64,000 nucleotides of DNA from Balneolaceae bacterium (lineage in GTDB: Bacteria; Bacteroidota; Rhodothermia; Balneolales; Balneolaceae). Location of the stretch: assembly GCA_018401935.1 (NCBI GenBank), contig JAGYJQ010000003.1, positions 1 to 64,000 of the forward strand, in the 5' to 3' direction. The notes under the pieces were generated by a model. The model saw only the letters and a list, made by a program, of their open reading frames with translations, searched no databases and was not told the DNA's origin. Each line of letters begins with the position of its first letter. The first letter of the stretch is position 1. This document shows positions 1-9,800 of this stretch, piece after piece. A program made the position numbers and the translations under genes.

Positions 1-6
1 TTAAAA

Positions 7-21
7 TTAATGAGACATTTT
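7..21. repeat. Inverted copy of a 15-bp dyad (left member)
   Basis: TTAATGAGACATTTT. Its partner at 982-996, read on the other strand, is TTAATGAGACATTAA, matching 13 of 15 positions. Each copy is itself a near-palindrome (TTAATG, 3-nt spacer, CATTAA). Together the two bracket the small surface-protein gene in opposite orientation. Function unknown; it could be a pair of protein-binding sites or chance in AT-rich DNA. Confidence 0.35.
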
Positions 22-162
22 TACTGTACGATACTTAGTAACTTAACCTAGTTCAAAAAAATACCATTGTTGGATATACACAAATTATGTTCAGCCAATA
101 TCATGAAAAGAATCGACACTAAAGTCAAACTCAGTCAGCACAGACCTAGTAAAATTCACTCT

Positions 163-693
163 ATGATTCATCTTTTACGATTACCATTATTGCTTCTCTT
201 AATAGTGAGTGCAACCCTTCCAGTTCAAGCCCAAATCATGATGCAAGCTGATTCGAGTAAACAGTCTGGTATAAACAATTTAGAACAAAGCTTCTTTCTT
301 AGTTCTAACGGACGCACCATCATTTGTTCTAGTGCTGAGTTTAATGAAAGTGGCGAAGTTGATGGCGTGATCTACACTAAACGAAATAAACAAGACATCA
401 CCGTAAAAAACGCCTCTACAACATGCACCTCTGGCGTATTCGACTTGTCATATGTTTTCTACTCTCAAAGTTCGTTCAACGAAGATATTACTCATTGGGA
501 TGTGTCAAGTGTGTACGATATGAGTTACATGTTCTATGACGCAAAATCCTTTGATCAAGATCTGTCAAGCTGGTGTGTTTCAAATCTTGCAACTACACCT
601 GTTAATTTTTCTGAAGGTTCAGGATTACGAGACGATTTTCTACCTAAATGGGGTACATGTCCTTCAGTAGCTGAGACTAATCAGGAAAATTAA
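163..693 (+). CDS. Small secreted BspA-like (DUF285) surface protein
   Basis: Predicted 177-residue exported protein. The frame is open from a TTG at 67 and has ATGs at 103 and 163. I prefer 163 because MIHLLRLPLLLLLIVSATLP directly forms a signal peptide ending in VQAQ. The middle and C-terminal part carry the DUF285/BspA-type repeat pattern (WDVSSVYDMSYMFYDAKSF, then FDQDLSSWCVSNL), which in this family forms short leucine-rich-like surface repeats. Only about two repeats are present, so it is much shorter than most members, and it ends soon after the last repeat with CPSVAETNQEN, without the T9SS sorting tail common on such proteins. Several Cys residues could form disulfides. It may be a truncated member of a larger family or a small periplasmic/surface protein. 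It stands alone on the plus strand. Role unknown; binding or adhesion is only inferred from the family. Confidence 0.6.
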   Translation: MIHLLRLPLLLLLIVSATLPVQAQIMMQADSSKQSGINNLEQSFFLSSNGRTIICSSAEFNESGEVDGVIYTKRNKQDITVKNASTTCTSGVFDLSYVFYSQSSFNEDITHWDVSSVYDMSYMFYDAKSFDQDLSSWCVSNLATTPVNFSEGSGLRDDFLPKWGTCPSVAETNQEN

Positions 694-814
694 CGCCCAA
701 GAGGGGTTTAGTGCCCTCATGTTAAAGGAAGTACTTTTTCTAAGTCATCCTTACGCTCTAACTAATCGTGGGTCAATTCGTACAACAATCCGGTAGGATA
801 GAAGAATTAAAAAA

Positions 815-845
815 ACCCTAATCAAGCCTCAAACTTAATTAGGGT
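815..845 (-). terminator. Rho-independent terminator for the minus-strand surface-protein operon
   Basis: ACCCTAAT at 815-822 pairs with ATTAGGGT at 838-845; after one mismatch AAG (824-826) pairs with CTT (834-836), leaving a 7-nt loop. Read on the minus strand the stem is followed by a run of T (complement of the A-run at 809-815). It lies about 235 nt beyond the stop of the last gene of the minus-strand operon. Confidence 0.7.
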
Positions 846-981
846 GGTCAGTTATTGTACGAGAATAATAACCCGAAATGTTGTATTAACTACATTCTTC
901 ACTAATACAAACATACAGGTTTATCGGGCATTAATAATTATCAGATACTTTAGAAATGATTATTAGGTAATTACAAACAAA

Positions 982-996
982 TTAATGTCTCATTAA
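982..996. repeat. Inverted copy of a 15-bp dyad (right member)
   Basis: TTAATG-TCT-CATTAA, a perfect 6-bp dyad with a 3-nt spacer. It is the inverse of the sequence at 7-21. It lies in the 3' region between convergent genes, so a promoter operator role is not obvious. Confidence 0.35.
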
Positions 997-1080
997 ATAG
1001 TACTTTGAAGATATGAATAAGTACTTTTATAGCATTCTAGCTAAAAACGAGAGACAAATAATAAGAAAGACTAGCCGTTT

Positions 1081-2772
1081 CTAAAATCGTATCCCAATAG
1101 AATATTTGACCATAAGATCAGGTATGGCTAAGACAGTAACCCCTACATCAACCTGATCAAAAATGCTATACTGTCGCCCAAGACTAAACGATTGTGGGAA
1201 TGCCTTGCCTAAAAGCTCAGCATACCCTTCTACATCTTCACGTGTGTCTATCCCAACACCCGTCATCATCTTTCCACCGAATCGAAAATGACTATTTGAG
1301 TATCCTGTAGTATTCTTAAATGCTTGAAATAGCATACCATCAATATCCAATAGAAGTAATCTTAGTGGAATAGTTGCATAAGATACAAAAGACCCGAAAC
1401 GGTCTTCTAATCGAATGTCCATACCAAAGCCTATCCCATGACTAGCCTCTTTGCCTATTACATTACTTCCATGCCCATAACTTAACTGGCCATTGTAATA
1501 ACTATAATTGAATACGATGGTATGTAGACCCACATTGAAGTCTAACCCTAAACTTAATGAGGAGGGTAGATTTAAACTTCCATTACTCACAAGAGAACCT
1601 ATGTTTCGTTCGGTAGTTAGATTTGGCTTATTTGCCTGTAAACTATCTAAGGCAACCCCCACTTCCCCTTGTAATAGCTCATCACCTGTACCCGTAACAA
1701 AGATGGGTAGAAATGCATTTGCATAGGCTCCTTCCTCCGCAATCAATTCAAAATTAGGCATGTTTTTATATACCAGAGAAGCATTGATACCTTGGTAAGT
1801 TTGGTAAACAAAGCCAAGGGTGTACCCATATCCAACAGAACGATAATTGCCATACGCATTCATTGAAAAGGTGTTGATCTCACCTAATTCACTATTAAGA
1901 TTAGGATCTGCAGGATTGTTGAAATACCGTTCGTCAGCACCACCAACGACTACCATACCCGATAAATCGGCCTGTAGGCGTCGTACATTATCTACCTGAT
2001 ACCTACTAATAGATAAACCAGCTGATATCTTTTTTGCAGGAGTATCAACCAGGGTATAACCTCCGCCAATAGTGAGATTACTCATTTGAAGTTGCATTTG
2101 CATGAGCAAGGAAATATTCATGAGTACGTCGAATCGTATGGCTACCTCGTCGGTTCCCTGTTCTTGTGCTAGTTTAGCTGAAATTCCGGTTATACCCATG
2201 TCAAGGTTCATACTCATAGGGTAGTTATACGATGCTGCTACGGTCAATTCTTCTGTAATAGGCATCGAAAAGGCCATCAAACCAATATTTGGAGTAAGCC
2301 CTACATCGAGGTTTCTCATTTTGGTTGGCTGGATATAGGTCTCTGGAAACTGAGTCCAGGCATCGGTATCACTAAATGTATCCGTAATAGAGCTATCAAA
2401 ACTGGTATTAAGTGACTGTATAATACGTTTATTCAACCCGGCATTCATGTCTGTTCCAAGTCCAATCCGACTATCAAACACCATATGACCACTGGTATTA
2501 AAGGCTAACATGGCGGGATTTAGATTAACGTTCAAGGCCCCATTGTATACCTTGGAGGACAACAGCCCCCCCATTCCACTTGATCCAAGGCTTCCACCAA
2601 TGGTATTTAGATTAAGCCCAAAGGTAACATCCATGTATCCACCTCGGAACAGGTGCAATTCACTGGGTTCTGCGTCATCTTCTTCCCCTCCACTTTGTGC
2701 ATAAAGCTCAGGACTAAAAATGCCAAATAAGACAAATAAATAAGTGAATAAAAAGAATAACCGTTGTTTCAT
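1081..2772 (-). CDS. Predicted outer-membrane beta-barrel protein, last gene of giant-surface-protein operon
   Basis: 563 residues with a signal peptide (MKQRLFFLFTYLFVLFGIF, cleavage near LYAQ). The mature part is rich in alternating hydrophobic and polar beta-strand segments and glycine (for example NLTIGGGYTLVDTPAKKISA) and ends in an aromatic-terminated strand (KYSIGIRF), a typical outer-membrane barrel C-terminus. I do not recognise a specific family; overall texture resembles FadL/PorP/PorV-like barrels of the T9SS phyla. The ATG overlaps the stop of the preceding PorV-like gene by one base (TGATG on the minus strand), so the two are translationally coupled. It is the third gene after the ~2400-residue repeat protein, which suggests a role in export or anchoring of that protein; this is inference from gene order. 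Confidence 0.6.
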   Translation of the reverse strand: MKQRLFFLFTYLFVLFGIFSPELYAQSGGEEDDAEPSELHLFRGGYMDVTFGLNLNTIGGSLGSSGMGGLLSSKVYNGALNVNLNPAMLAFNTSGHMVFDSRIGLGTDMNAGLNKRIIQSLNTSFDSSITDTFSDTDAWTQFPETYIQPTKMRNLDVGLTPNIGLMAFSMPITEELTVAASYNYPMSMNLDMGITGISAKLAQEQGTDEVAIRFDVLMNISLLMQMQLQMSNLTIGGGYTLVDTPAKKISAGLSISRYQVDNVRRLQADLSGMVVVGGADERYFNNPADPNLNSELGEINTFSMNAYGNYRSVGYGYTLGFVYQTYQGINASLVYKNMPNFELIAEEGAYANAFLPIFVTGTGDELLQGEVGVALDSLQANKPNLTTERNIGSLVSNGSLNLPSSLSLGLDFNVGLHTIVFNYSYYNGQLSYGHGSNVIGKEASHGIGFGMDIRLEDRFGSFVSYATIPLRLLLLDIDGMLFQAFKNTTGYSNSHFRFGGKMMTGVGIDTREDVEGYAELLGKAFPQSFSLGRQYSIFDQVDVGVTVLAIPDLMVKYSIGIRF

Positions 2773-3827
2773 CAGAAGTGGATTGAAAAACTAAACCGTT
2801 GAGAATCTTTAATTGGGTCCATTACATAGGTGAAGTCGGCTTTTATGCGTAGGGCCTGTTGAATAGAAATATCGAGTCCGGTGCCCAAAGTGATTTTATC
2901 GTCCTCCAAATTATTGATCCCTTGTTCGGTTCCTCCTCGAATCATTAAGACCTTAGCTAAGCGCTTTTCAAAACCCGCGCGCACCCAAGTAGTTCGATCA
3001 TTTTCTAGAGCAGGCACATAATCGGCGACTAAAGTTAATTCATCCCCAATTCTCCCCGATACACCAAACAAAAGTTCCATGGGCAAATCCTCAGCGTAGT
3101 CACCCTTTGCAGAATACACACTACTTTCAACAGCAGAGGAACTCCATTGCATAGGGGCCCTATAGTCGCGAGCCATTATTCCAATTTGAATAGATTCGTT
3201 AATATGGACTAATAATCCAAGATCTAATCCTAAGCCAAACGCATTACCTGTAACCTGCTGCCCCATTCCAATAGATATTTCTTCTGGATCGAATACTATA
3301 TAGGTGTTTTCAGAAAGAGTGTTATTTCCGAACGATGCACTTCGATATTTTATAGAAGCACCTATGGATACGAATCGCACACGAAATCCATACGCGGCGT
3401 GCACAGATAATTCACTCATCATATCGTCCCCTGAAGAAATCACTGCAATCCCTAACGCTTGGTTTTGGCCAAATGAAGGAACTGTGATAGCAGCATAGTT
3501 ATAGGTAACCAAACCCCAATGGTCTAGCTGAGATAAACCCACTTGAAACCCATCTGCTTTTGTTAACCCAGCAGGGTTCCAATATGTTGCATTTTCATCA
3601 TCCGCTAAGCCCACAAAGGCATAACCCATGGCCACCGGCCGGGTTCCAAAACCCACATCAACGAAAGACCCAGGAATGGTAGATATTTGCTGAGCGAATA
3701 AAATGGGGCCATTCCCAATAGGAAGCACGCTTATACATAGTGCAAGGAAGGGGATCAAGGTAGCCTGTGTGACCAAGGTCTTAAACCCTCTGAAAGCATC
3801 ACTATTATGTTGTTTAACGCTATTCAT
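2772..3827 (-). CDS. PorV/PorQ-family outer-membrane protein
   Basis: 351 residues. An N-terminal hydrophobic segment (LIPFLALCISVLPIGNG) acts as a signal sequence. The family hallmark follows: PGSFVDVGFGTRPVAMGYAF, then ADDENATYWNPAGLTK, as in PorV/PorQ/UPF0164 proteins, a FadL-like 14-strand barrel fold. The C-terminus FSFSIHF is a barrel-end strand. PorV is known in Porphyromonas and Flavobacterium as the shuttle that carries T9SS cargo to the attachment complex, and PorQ as a surface cargo-processing partner. Here the gene starts 6 bp after the stop of the giant repeat protein and overlaps the next barrel gene by one base, so a dedicated partner for that protein is plausible. Other PorV paralogs would be expected elsewhere in the genome. 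Family assignment is confident; the specific role is inferred. Confidence 0.8.
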   Translation of the reverse strand: MNSVKQHNSDAFRGFKTLVTQATLIPFLALCISVLPIGNGPILFAQQISTIPGSFVDVGFGTRPVAMGYAFVGLADDENATYWNPAGLTKADGFQVGLSQLDHWGLVTYNYAAITVPSFGQNQALGIAVISSGDDMMSELSVHAAYGFRVRFVSIGASIKYRSASFGNNTLSENTYIVFDPEEISIGMGQQVTGNAFGLGLDLGLLVHINESIQIGIMARDYRAPMQWSSSAVESSVYSAKGDYAEDLPMELLFGVSGRIGDELTLVADYVPALENDRTTWVRAGFEKRLAKVLMIRGGTEQGINNLEDDKITLGTGLDISIQQALRIKADFTYVMDPIKDSQRFSFSIHF

Positions 3828-3833
3828 GATATC

Positions 3834-6800
3834 CTATTTAATGAGTACCACCGGTAACAGCTTCACTACTTCCGCTGACTGATCTTTCGCTTTAATTTGA
3901 ATAATATAGCGTCCATTTCGAGCCCATGTGCCACTATCTGTTTTCCCATCCCAGAGTAATTCTTTTTGAGAAGAAGCAGAGCCATAACGCCCTGGTTGTT
4001 GTAAATCATCCTCTAGCAAAGTTCGAACTAACTCGCCTTTCATATTGACTATTTGGATGTCCACTTTCACTGGTGGGTAAGCCGAATCCAGCCAATAACC
4101 TATGCGCAAAGGTGCGATTTCAGGACTAAAAGGACTGGGAAGAACGGCGGCATACTTAATCCCTAAGGGTTCATTTTCTGCCATTACAGCAAATTGCCCC
4201 AGTTTTGAAATACTAACCGTTCCTGCTGTCTCAACATTATTTCGCAGCACAGAAGACTTAGAATGCTTAGCCTGAGTAGCTTCCAATAACTCCCACTGCA
4301 AAGTAGTAAAATTAAACCTCCCTATCTCCCGTATGCCTGTATTAAAGGTCATTGTGGTGTCGTCTGGTAAGGTTAGAACAGCCTCTTTCATAAGGGGACT
4401 ACCCGAAAAGGAGAGTATATAAATCAAATCCGATACGGTATATGAGATATCCGTTCCTTGGGCAAACACAAATTTCTTCGTTTTTGGAGGTACGGTTTCA
4501 CCCAAAGACAACTGAGAAGGGATCTCTACCGATCCTTCCGGTAAACTAAGTTGCATTCCACTCCCATTGGTCAGAGTGTAGGTTTCTTCCGGAAGTATTC
4601 GAGCTACCAATTCTACCACATCCGATTTGGATTGAATACCACTCACCGGATCGGTTACCTCAACCGAAAATGACCCTATGGTGCTATTATTTGCGGGGGT
4701 AAACACACCTCTATTATCCACGGTCCCTACCGCACTTGGATTCACCTGCCACTCTAGACTATTCCCTAGAACAACACTACTACCCGATGTATCTATGGCA
4801 GTATAGCCAAACAGATGCGTACTAGCGTTTGAAATCTGCTTAGCTGGTCTACTCACGACCATACTGTCGATTGGCATACTTTGAATTTCAACATCTATGG
4901 TTTCGCTTATACTCGTACCATTATATTCGGTGGTTACTCTAAATTGATAGGTGCCCGCTGCTAGGGTTTCCAAGGTGGCTTGAGTGCCCTCTAATGTACT
5001 AAGTCGAATACCCGACGAATTATTAATCAGTGACCATCGAACGGTTCCTTCCGTGGTGTCTCCTTCAAATTTATCCTGAAGGGATTCATTAATTCCATCA
5101 CGCAATTCTACATTGAGATCATAGGTATCACCTAGGCGTATTTTTTTTCCTTTTAGCCCTGGTGTGATACGTACCGTGCTAAGTATACCACTGGCCAAAG
5201 GGGTGATCGTTTCCTGATTGCTTTGATAGCTTATCTCCGTTTCGATATTTTGTACAGACGTATATAAGGTGATCGGATCAACGGTTCCTTGAACGGGGAT
5301 GGTTGCCCGCAGGGTATCAACTCCCGCTGAACCACCATCTATTGTTTGCATGGTTAGGGACTGAAAAGAGCCTGTTGACCCAACTCGATAATAGAGCTGC
5401 GCCGAGACGGAGGCATTATCCAGTTCTAAGCCTGCAGGACTAACTACCGAAACAGCAGTAGGTTGATCAGCCAAAATATCTCCCACCGGTAATTGCACAT
5501 AAGGTAAACTGAAGGTGCTGTCTAATACAGTGGTATCGGTTTCAAGAGCAATTCGAATGGTATTTTCCGGGTATAAATAACCTTCTTTAAACAAACTTAA
5601 GGTATACTCCGCTTGTTTCAGGTTCGATTGAGAAGCATAGATACCCTCACTGCCCGTAATTATTTTCTGTGATTGCCCACCCGAAACACCAAACACCAAC
5701 TCCGTACCAGCTAAGGGATCCTTGCCATCATTCACTCGAATCGTAATCTGACCACTAGGAACATACGTATCCGGTAGCACAATTTGCTGAGTAACCTGAT
5801 CCGGCTTAATCACCCGAGTATAGGTTTTCGAAAAGACCCCTGAACTCACCGTAAACTGATAGGTTGTAGAATCCCCTTCTTCAATTGAAATCGGCAATGT
5901 CCCAAAACGATAATTCCCATTCGCATCTGAGAGTGTAGACAAACTGGTTGATGATTGCGCCCGAATGCTTGCCCCCTCGAATCCAGCCGACCTCAACAAC
6001 ACCTTCCCACGCACATCCACATAACGTGGTGCCAGTACTAAATTATCCACCGATTTGTTGTCTCCATCAACCAGAGTGACATCTACACTGTCCTGAGTAA
6101 ATCCTTCGCGTTCGGCTTTTACTTTATAGATACCAGCGGCAACTCCGTCAAAGCTGTACTGTCCAGAGTTATTTGATAATGCGGTAAAACTCTGGCCCGT
6201 ACTTACCAAGGTGGCTTGGATGTTGACGCCAGAAAGCCCATTTCCTGTGGAATTGACGACTCGCCCGGAAAATTGCGCATTATTAGAAATCATGGTGAAG
6301 CTAACCGTGGTTGAATCACCCGTTTGCAATACCTGTACTAGCTGCGCAGGATCGGAGCTAAAGTCGGTCTTAGATGCTCGAATCGTGTAGGAAGTGGCTT
6401 TTATACGTGAAAATCTAGCAATACCATCGCTTCCCGACTTTTGGGATAGCACAATGGCTGTATCCGCGGAGATAATACTCACGTCTACATTTGAGAGTGC
6501 TTCGCCCTCTGATAAGACCTTCACATCCAAGGTAGCAATATTGGCCTGCGCTGTAAAATTTGCCGTTTCTGAACTTTTATTTCCCAAAGCAATGGGGCCT
6601 CTCTGCGCAGGGCTAAACTCGTAGCCAAGGAGTTGTGCTTGAACTAGGTAATTGCCCGCAGGAAGGAAGGTGAAACTATAATTCCCCGAAGGATTTGACT
6701 GAACCAAGTCAATAATTTCTTGGGTATCGGCATTGATTAAGCGCATGGTGGCCCCCGCAACACCGGCCGTTCCAGTGATAGAGGCCTGCGTAACAGTAAC

Positions 6801-9800
6801 CTCCAAGTTTTCGCTCAAAGTGGCTGCCGATTCCCCCGCGGTAATGGATTCGGTCAGGCTTCCATTTTCATAGCCCTCCCGATAAATATCTGTTTGCAGA
6901 TTATAGGTTGTTCCATTTTCAATTTCATTAAACTGGAAATTTCCAGCAGCATCACTCTTGGTGGTGTAGGAATTAACGTCATTTGAGGCAATAACCGTCA
7001 CATTAAATCCTAGGGCGTTCCCACTTTTATCCGTCACTTTCCCCGCAAGGGAACCAATATTTGGGGACAGCTGCACATCTTCTGAAATCGTCGATCCAGC
7101 AGTTAGAACCACTCCTATAGTATCACTCTCAAACCCTTCCTTAGAGGCTATTAGCAAAAAGCTTCCCGGGCTCATATCAGATATAGTATAAGCCCCGCTT
7201 GCATCGGATACGGTAAAACTAGACCCATTGCCTTCTCTACCAATCAAAGATACTTCAGCTCCTTTGATGCCTGCATTGGTCACCTCTTGTTCAATAGCAC
7301 CCGTAATACCTGCATTATTGAGAACCAAGCCATCTATATTAAGCTGCGTTAACTCCGTTTCTTCTGCGCTGAGAGTAAATGTTTCATCCGCAGGAGAGCT
7401 ATAGCCGGTTTTAGTAGCGTTGATCGTGAAATCTCCCAATTCCAAGCTACTAAGGCTGTACTCGCCTTGCGCATTCGCAATAGCTGTATAGGTAGTTCCA
7501 GAACTATGAGTAGCGGTCACTGTAGCCTCGGGGAGTTGTGCCCCACTAAGATCCTGAACAAGGCCCGACACCCGACCATCCTTAATTGTGAGCTGCTGAT
7601 CTAGACGAATAGTCGCCCCATCCGACGCTGTCTGAGCCACTTCTTTACTGACATAGCCAGTTTTCGAATAGCTAATCACGTAGCTACCCCCAACTAAACC
7701 CTCAAAACTGTAGGCACCCTCGGCATCCGACACAGCTGTGGCACCCCCTCCACCTGTCTTGCTCGCATTTACCAACACCTGGTTCAATGCATTTCCCTCC
7801 GAATCGGTGATGCTTCCTGATATGAATACAAAATTTTCACTAACCGAAAAATTAACCCCTGTAAGGTTCTGACCAATACTCAAGGTAGTCGCTTTTTGGG
7901 CGGTGGTATAACCGGCCTTCTGAACCCTAAGGGTATAACTATTAGGATTCAAACCCAGCACATAGGTTCCGTCGGACTTACTGGTCGTTGAATCTACTTT
8001 TTGACCCGAACCGTTTAGCGCATAAATTTTTGCCCCCGCCAAAATACCTCCACCCGACACATTCACCGTCCCAGCTACAGAAGACGGATTCGAACTCAGG
8101 GTAAAATCACTCACTCTGGTAGATCCAGCCGACTGAACTCCTGAGGTGCCACTCGCACTTTTATACCCATCTTTTTCGACTAGTATCGTGTAATTAACCC
8201 CCGCAGGAATACTAAAGGCATAGGTACCATTAATCTGCGTTTGAGTTGTCTGGCTAAACCCATCCCCATCACTAATCGATACACTGGCGTTTCTAATCGC
8301 ACTGGTTCCATCGGTCACCGTACCCCTAAGCGTAAAGGTATTTTCCACCAACGAAAAATTCTGATTAATCACCGATTGGCCCGGCCCAATGGTTATGGTA
8401 GAGCTTGAATCAGCCAAAAAACCCGTTTTCTGCGCCAAAATAACCCAGCTACCCGACTGCAAGTTAAACGTATAGCTCCCATCACTACCATTGGTTAGGG
8501 AAACCACCTGACTGGTTGATGTATTTCTTGCCCTTAATTGGGTATTGGTAAGCGCTAAACCACTCGAACTTACCTTACCTGAGATGGAGCCGGCGTTCGG
8601 CGTCATTTCAAAATTAATACCTGTTAAATCTTGACCTGCGGATAAACTGACTGTTTTTGGAGAAGGTGATACCAATCCTGTCTTACTTACCGAAATCCGG
8701 TGACTACCGTTTGGCACACTCATTGAATAATAACCACTACTGTTGGTTTGAGTAGTACCCACATTCAATACCGAAACGGTTGCACTCGAAACTCCATTTC
8801 CATTAGGTAAACTCACAGTCCCTGAAACCGAGCTCGCATTTGGAACCATTTCAAAATCCATACCCGAAATAGTTTCACCCACGGCGATACCAATAACCAA
8901 CTCCCTTTCTTGATTAGAAGCATAATTTTCCTCTAACGCCACAATAGAATACGAACCACTCTTCAGTGAAAGTGTATATTGTCCATTTCCAGATGTAGTG
9001 GTGCTAATAGCCGTTCCAACACTGGGAACCGCACGCACCTCAACATTCCCAAAAGGACTTAATCCAGTGGAGCCATCTTCGTTGGTTATCCGCTCCCGCA
9101 CAAATCCAGTTACCTGGTTTGCATTCCCTGTTAATGTAAAATCTTGACTCTGTAAAATATCACCGGTAGAAAGAGATACGGTAGCGTCTTCAGGTTTAAC
9201 GAACCCAATTTTTTCTACTGAAATGGTCCAATTTCCACTCGACACCGTAAATTGATAGGCACCGGATCCATTACTTTGGGCTTCATATTGTTGACTTCCA
9301 TTAGTAATACGTACCGTTGCCCTAGAAACCGCATCGCCGTCCTCGTTAAATATAGTGCCAGATACCGTCGCTTGGTCATTGGTTAAAATAAATGGATCCG
9401 AAAGATTCTTTTGCTCGTCTAACCCAAGAGTAACCGTTCGATTACTTGGACTAATATAACCTGACTTAGAAACAGAGATCGTATAGCTTCCCTGATTTAA
9501 CGATAATGAGTAATCTCCATTAACCCCTGTGGTAGTGGTTTTCACACTTCCATCATCAGATTTAACTGTACGAACTACAGCATCCTCCACGGTTTGTCCT
9601 GCATTATCTTTAACCACCCCAGATACCGAAGAAGGTAAGGGATTCATTTGCATCTGCACGTAGGTTGTGCGTTGATCGCGTATAACCGATGTGGTGGAAG
9701 TGGTTTCAAACCCTTGTTTTTCAGCTGTGAACTCATAGGTTCCTGCTACCAAACTATCCGAATAACTGTCCGATTGAACGAAATAAGGAAGGGAAGGAGT

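Larger units (their letters stand above)
694..1080. other. Intergenic region between convergent genes
   Basis: No credible coding sequence on either strand. It holds a minus-strand terminator-like hairpin at 815-845 and one dyad copy at 982-996. A weak GAGGG/CCCTC hairpin lies at 701-718, just after the upstream stop, without a T-run. Confidence 0.6.

Noticed and set aside
701-718. Hairpin after the small surface-protein gene as a terminator
   Set aside because: Only a 5-bp stem and no T-run.
2959-2966. AAGCGCTT palindrome as a third regulator site
   Set aside because: Inside the PorV-like coding sequence with no gene start near it; one 8-bp match by chance is expected in this length.
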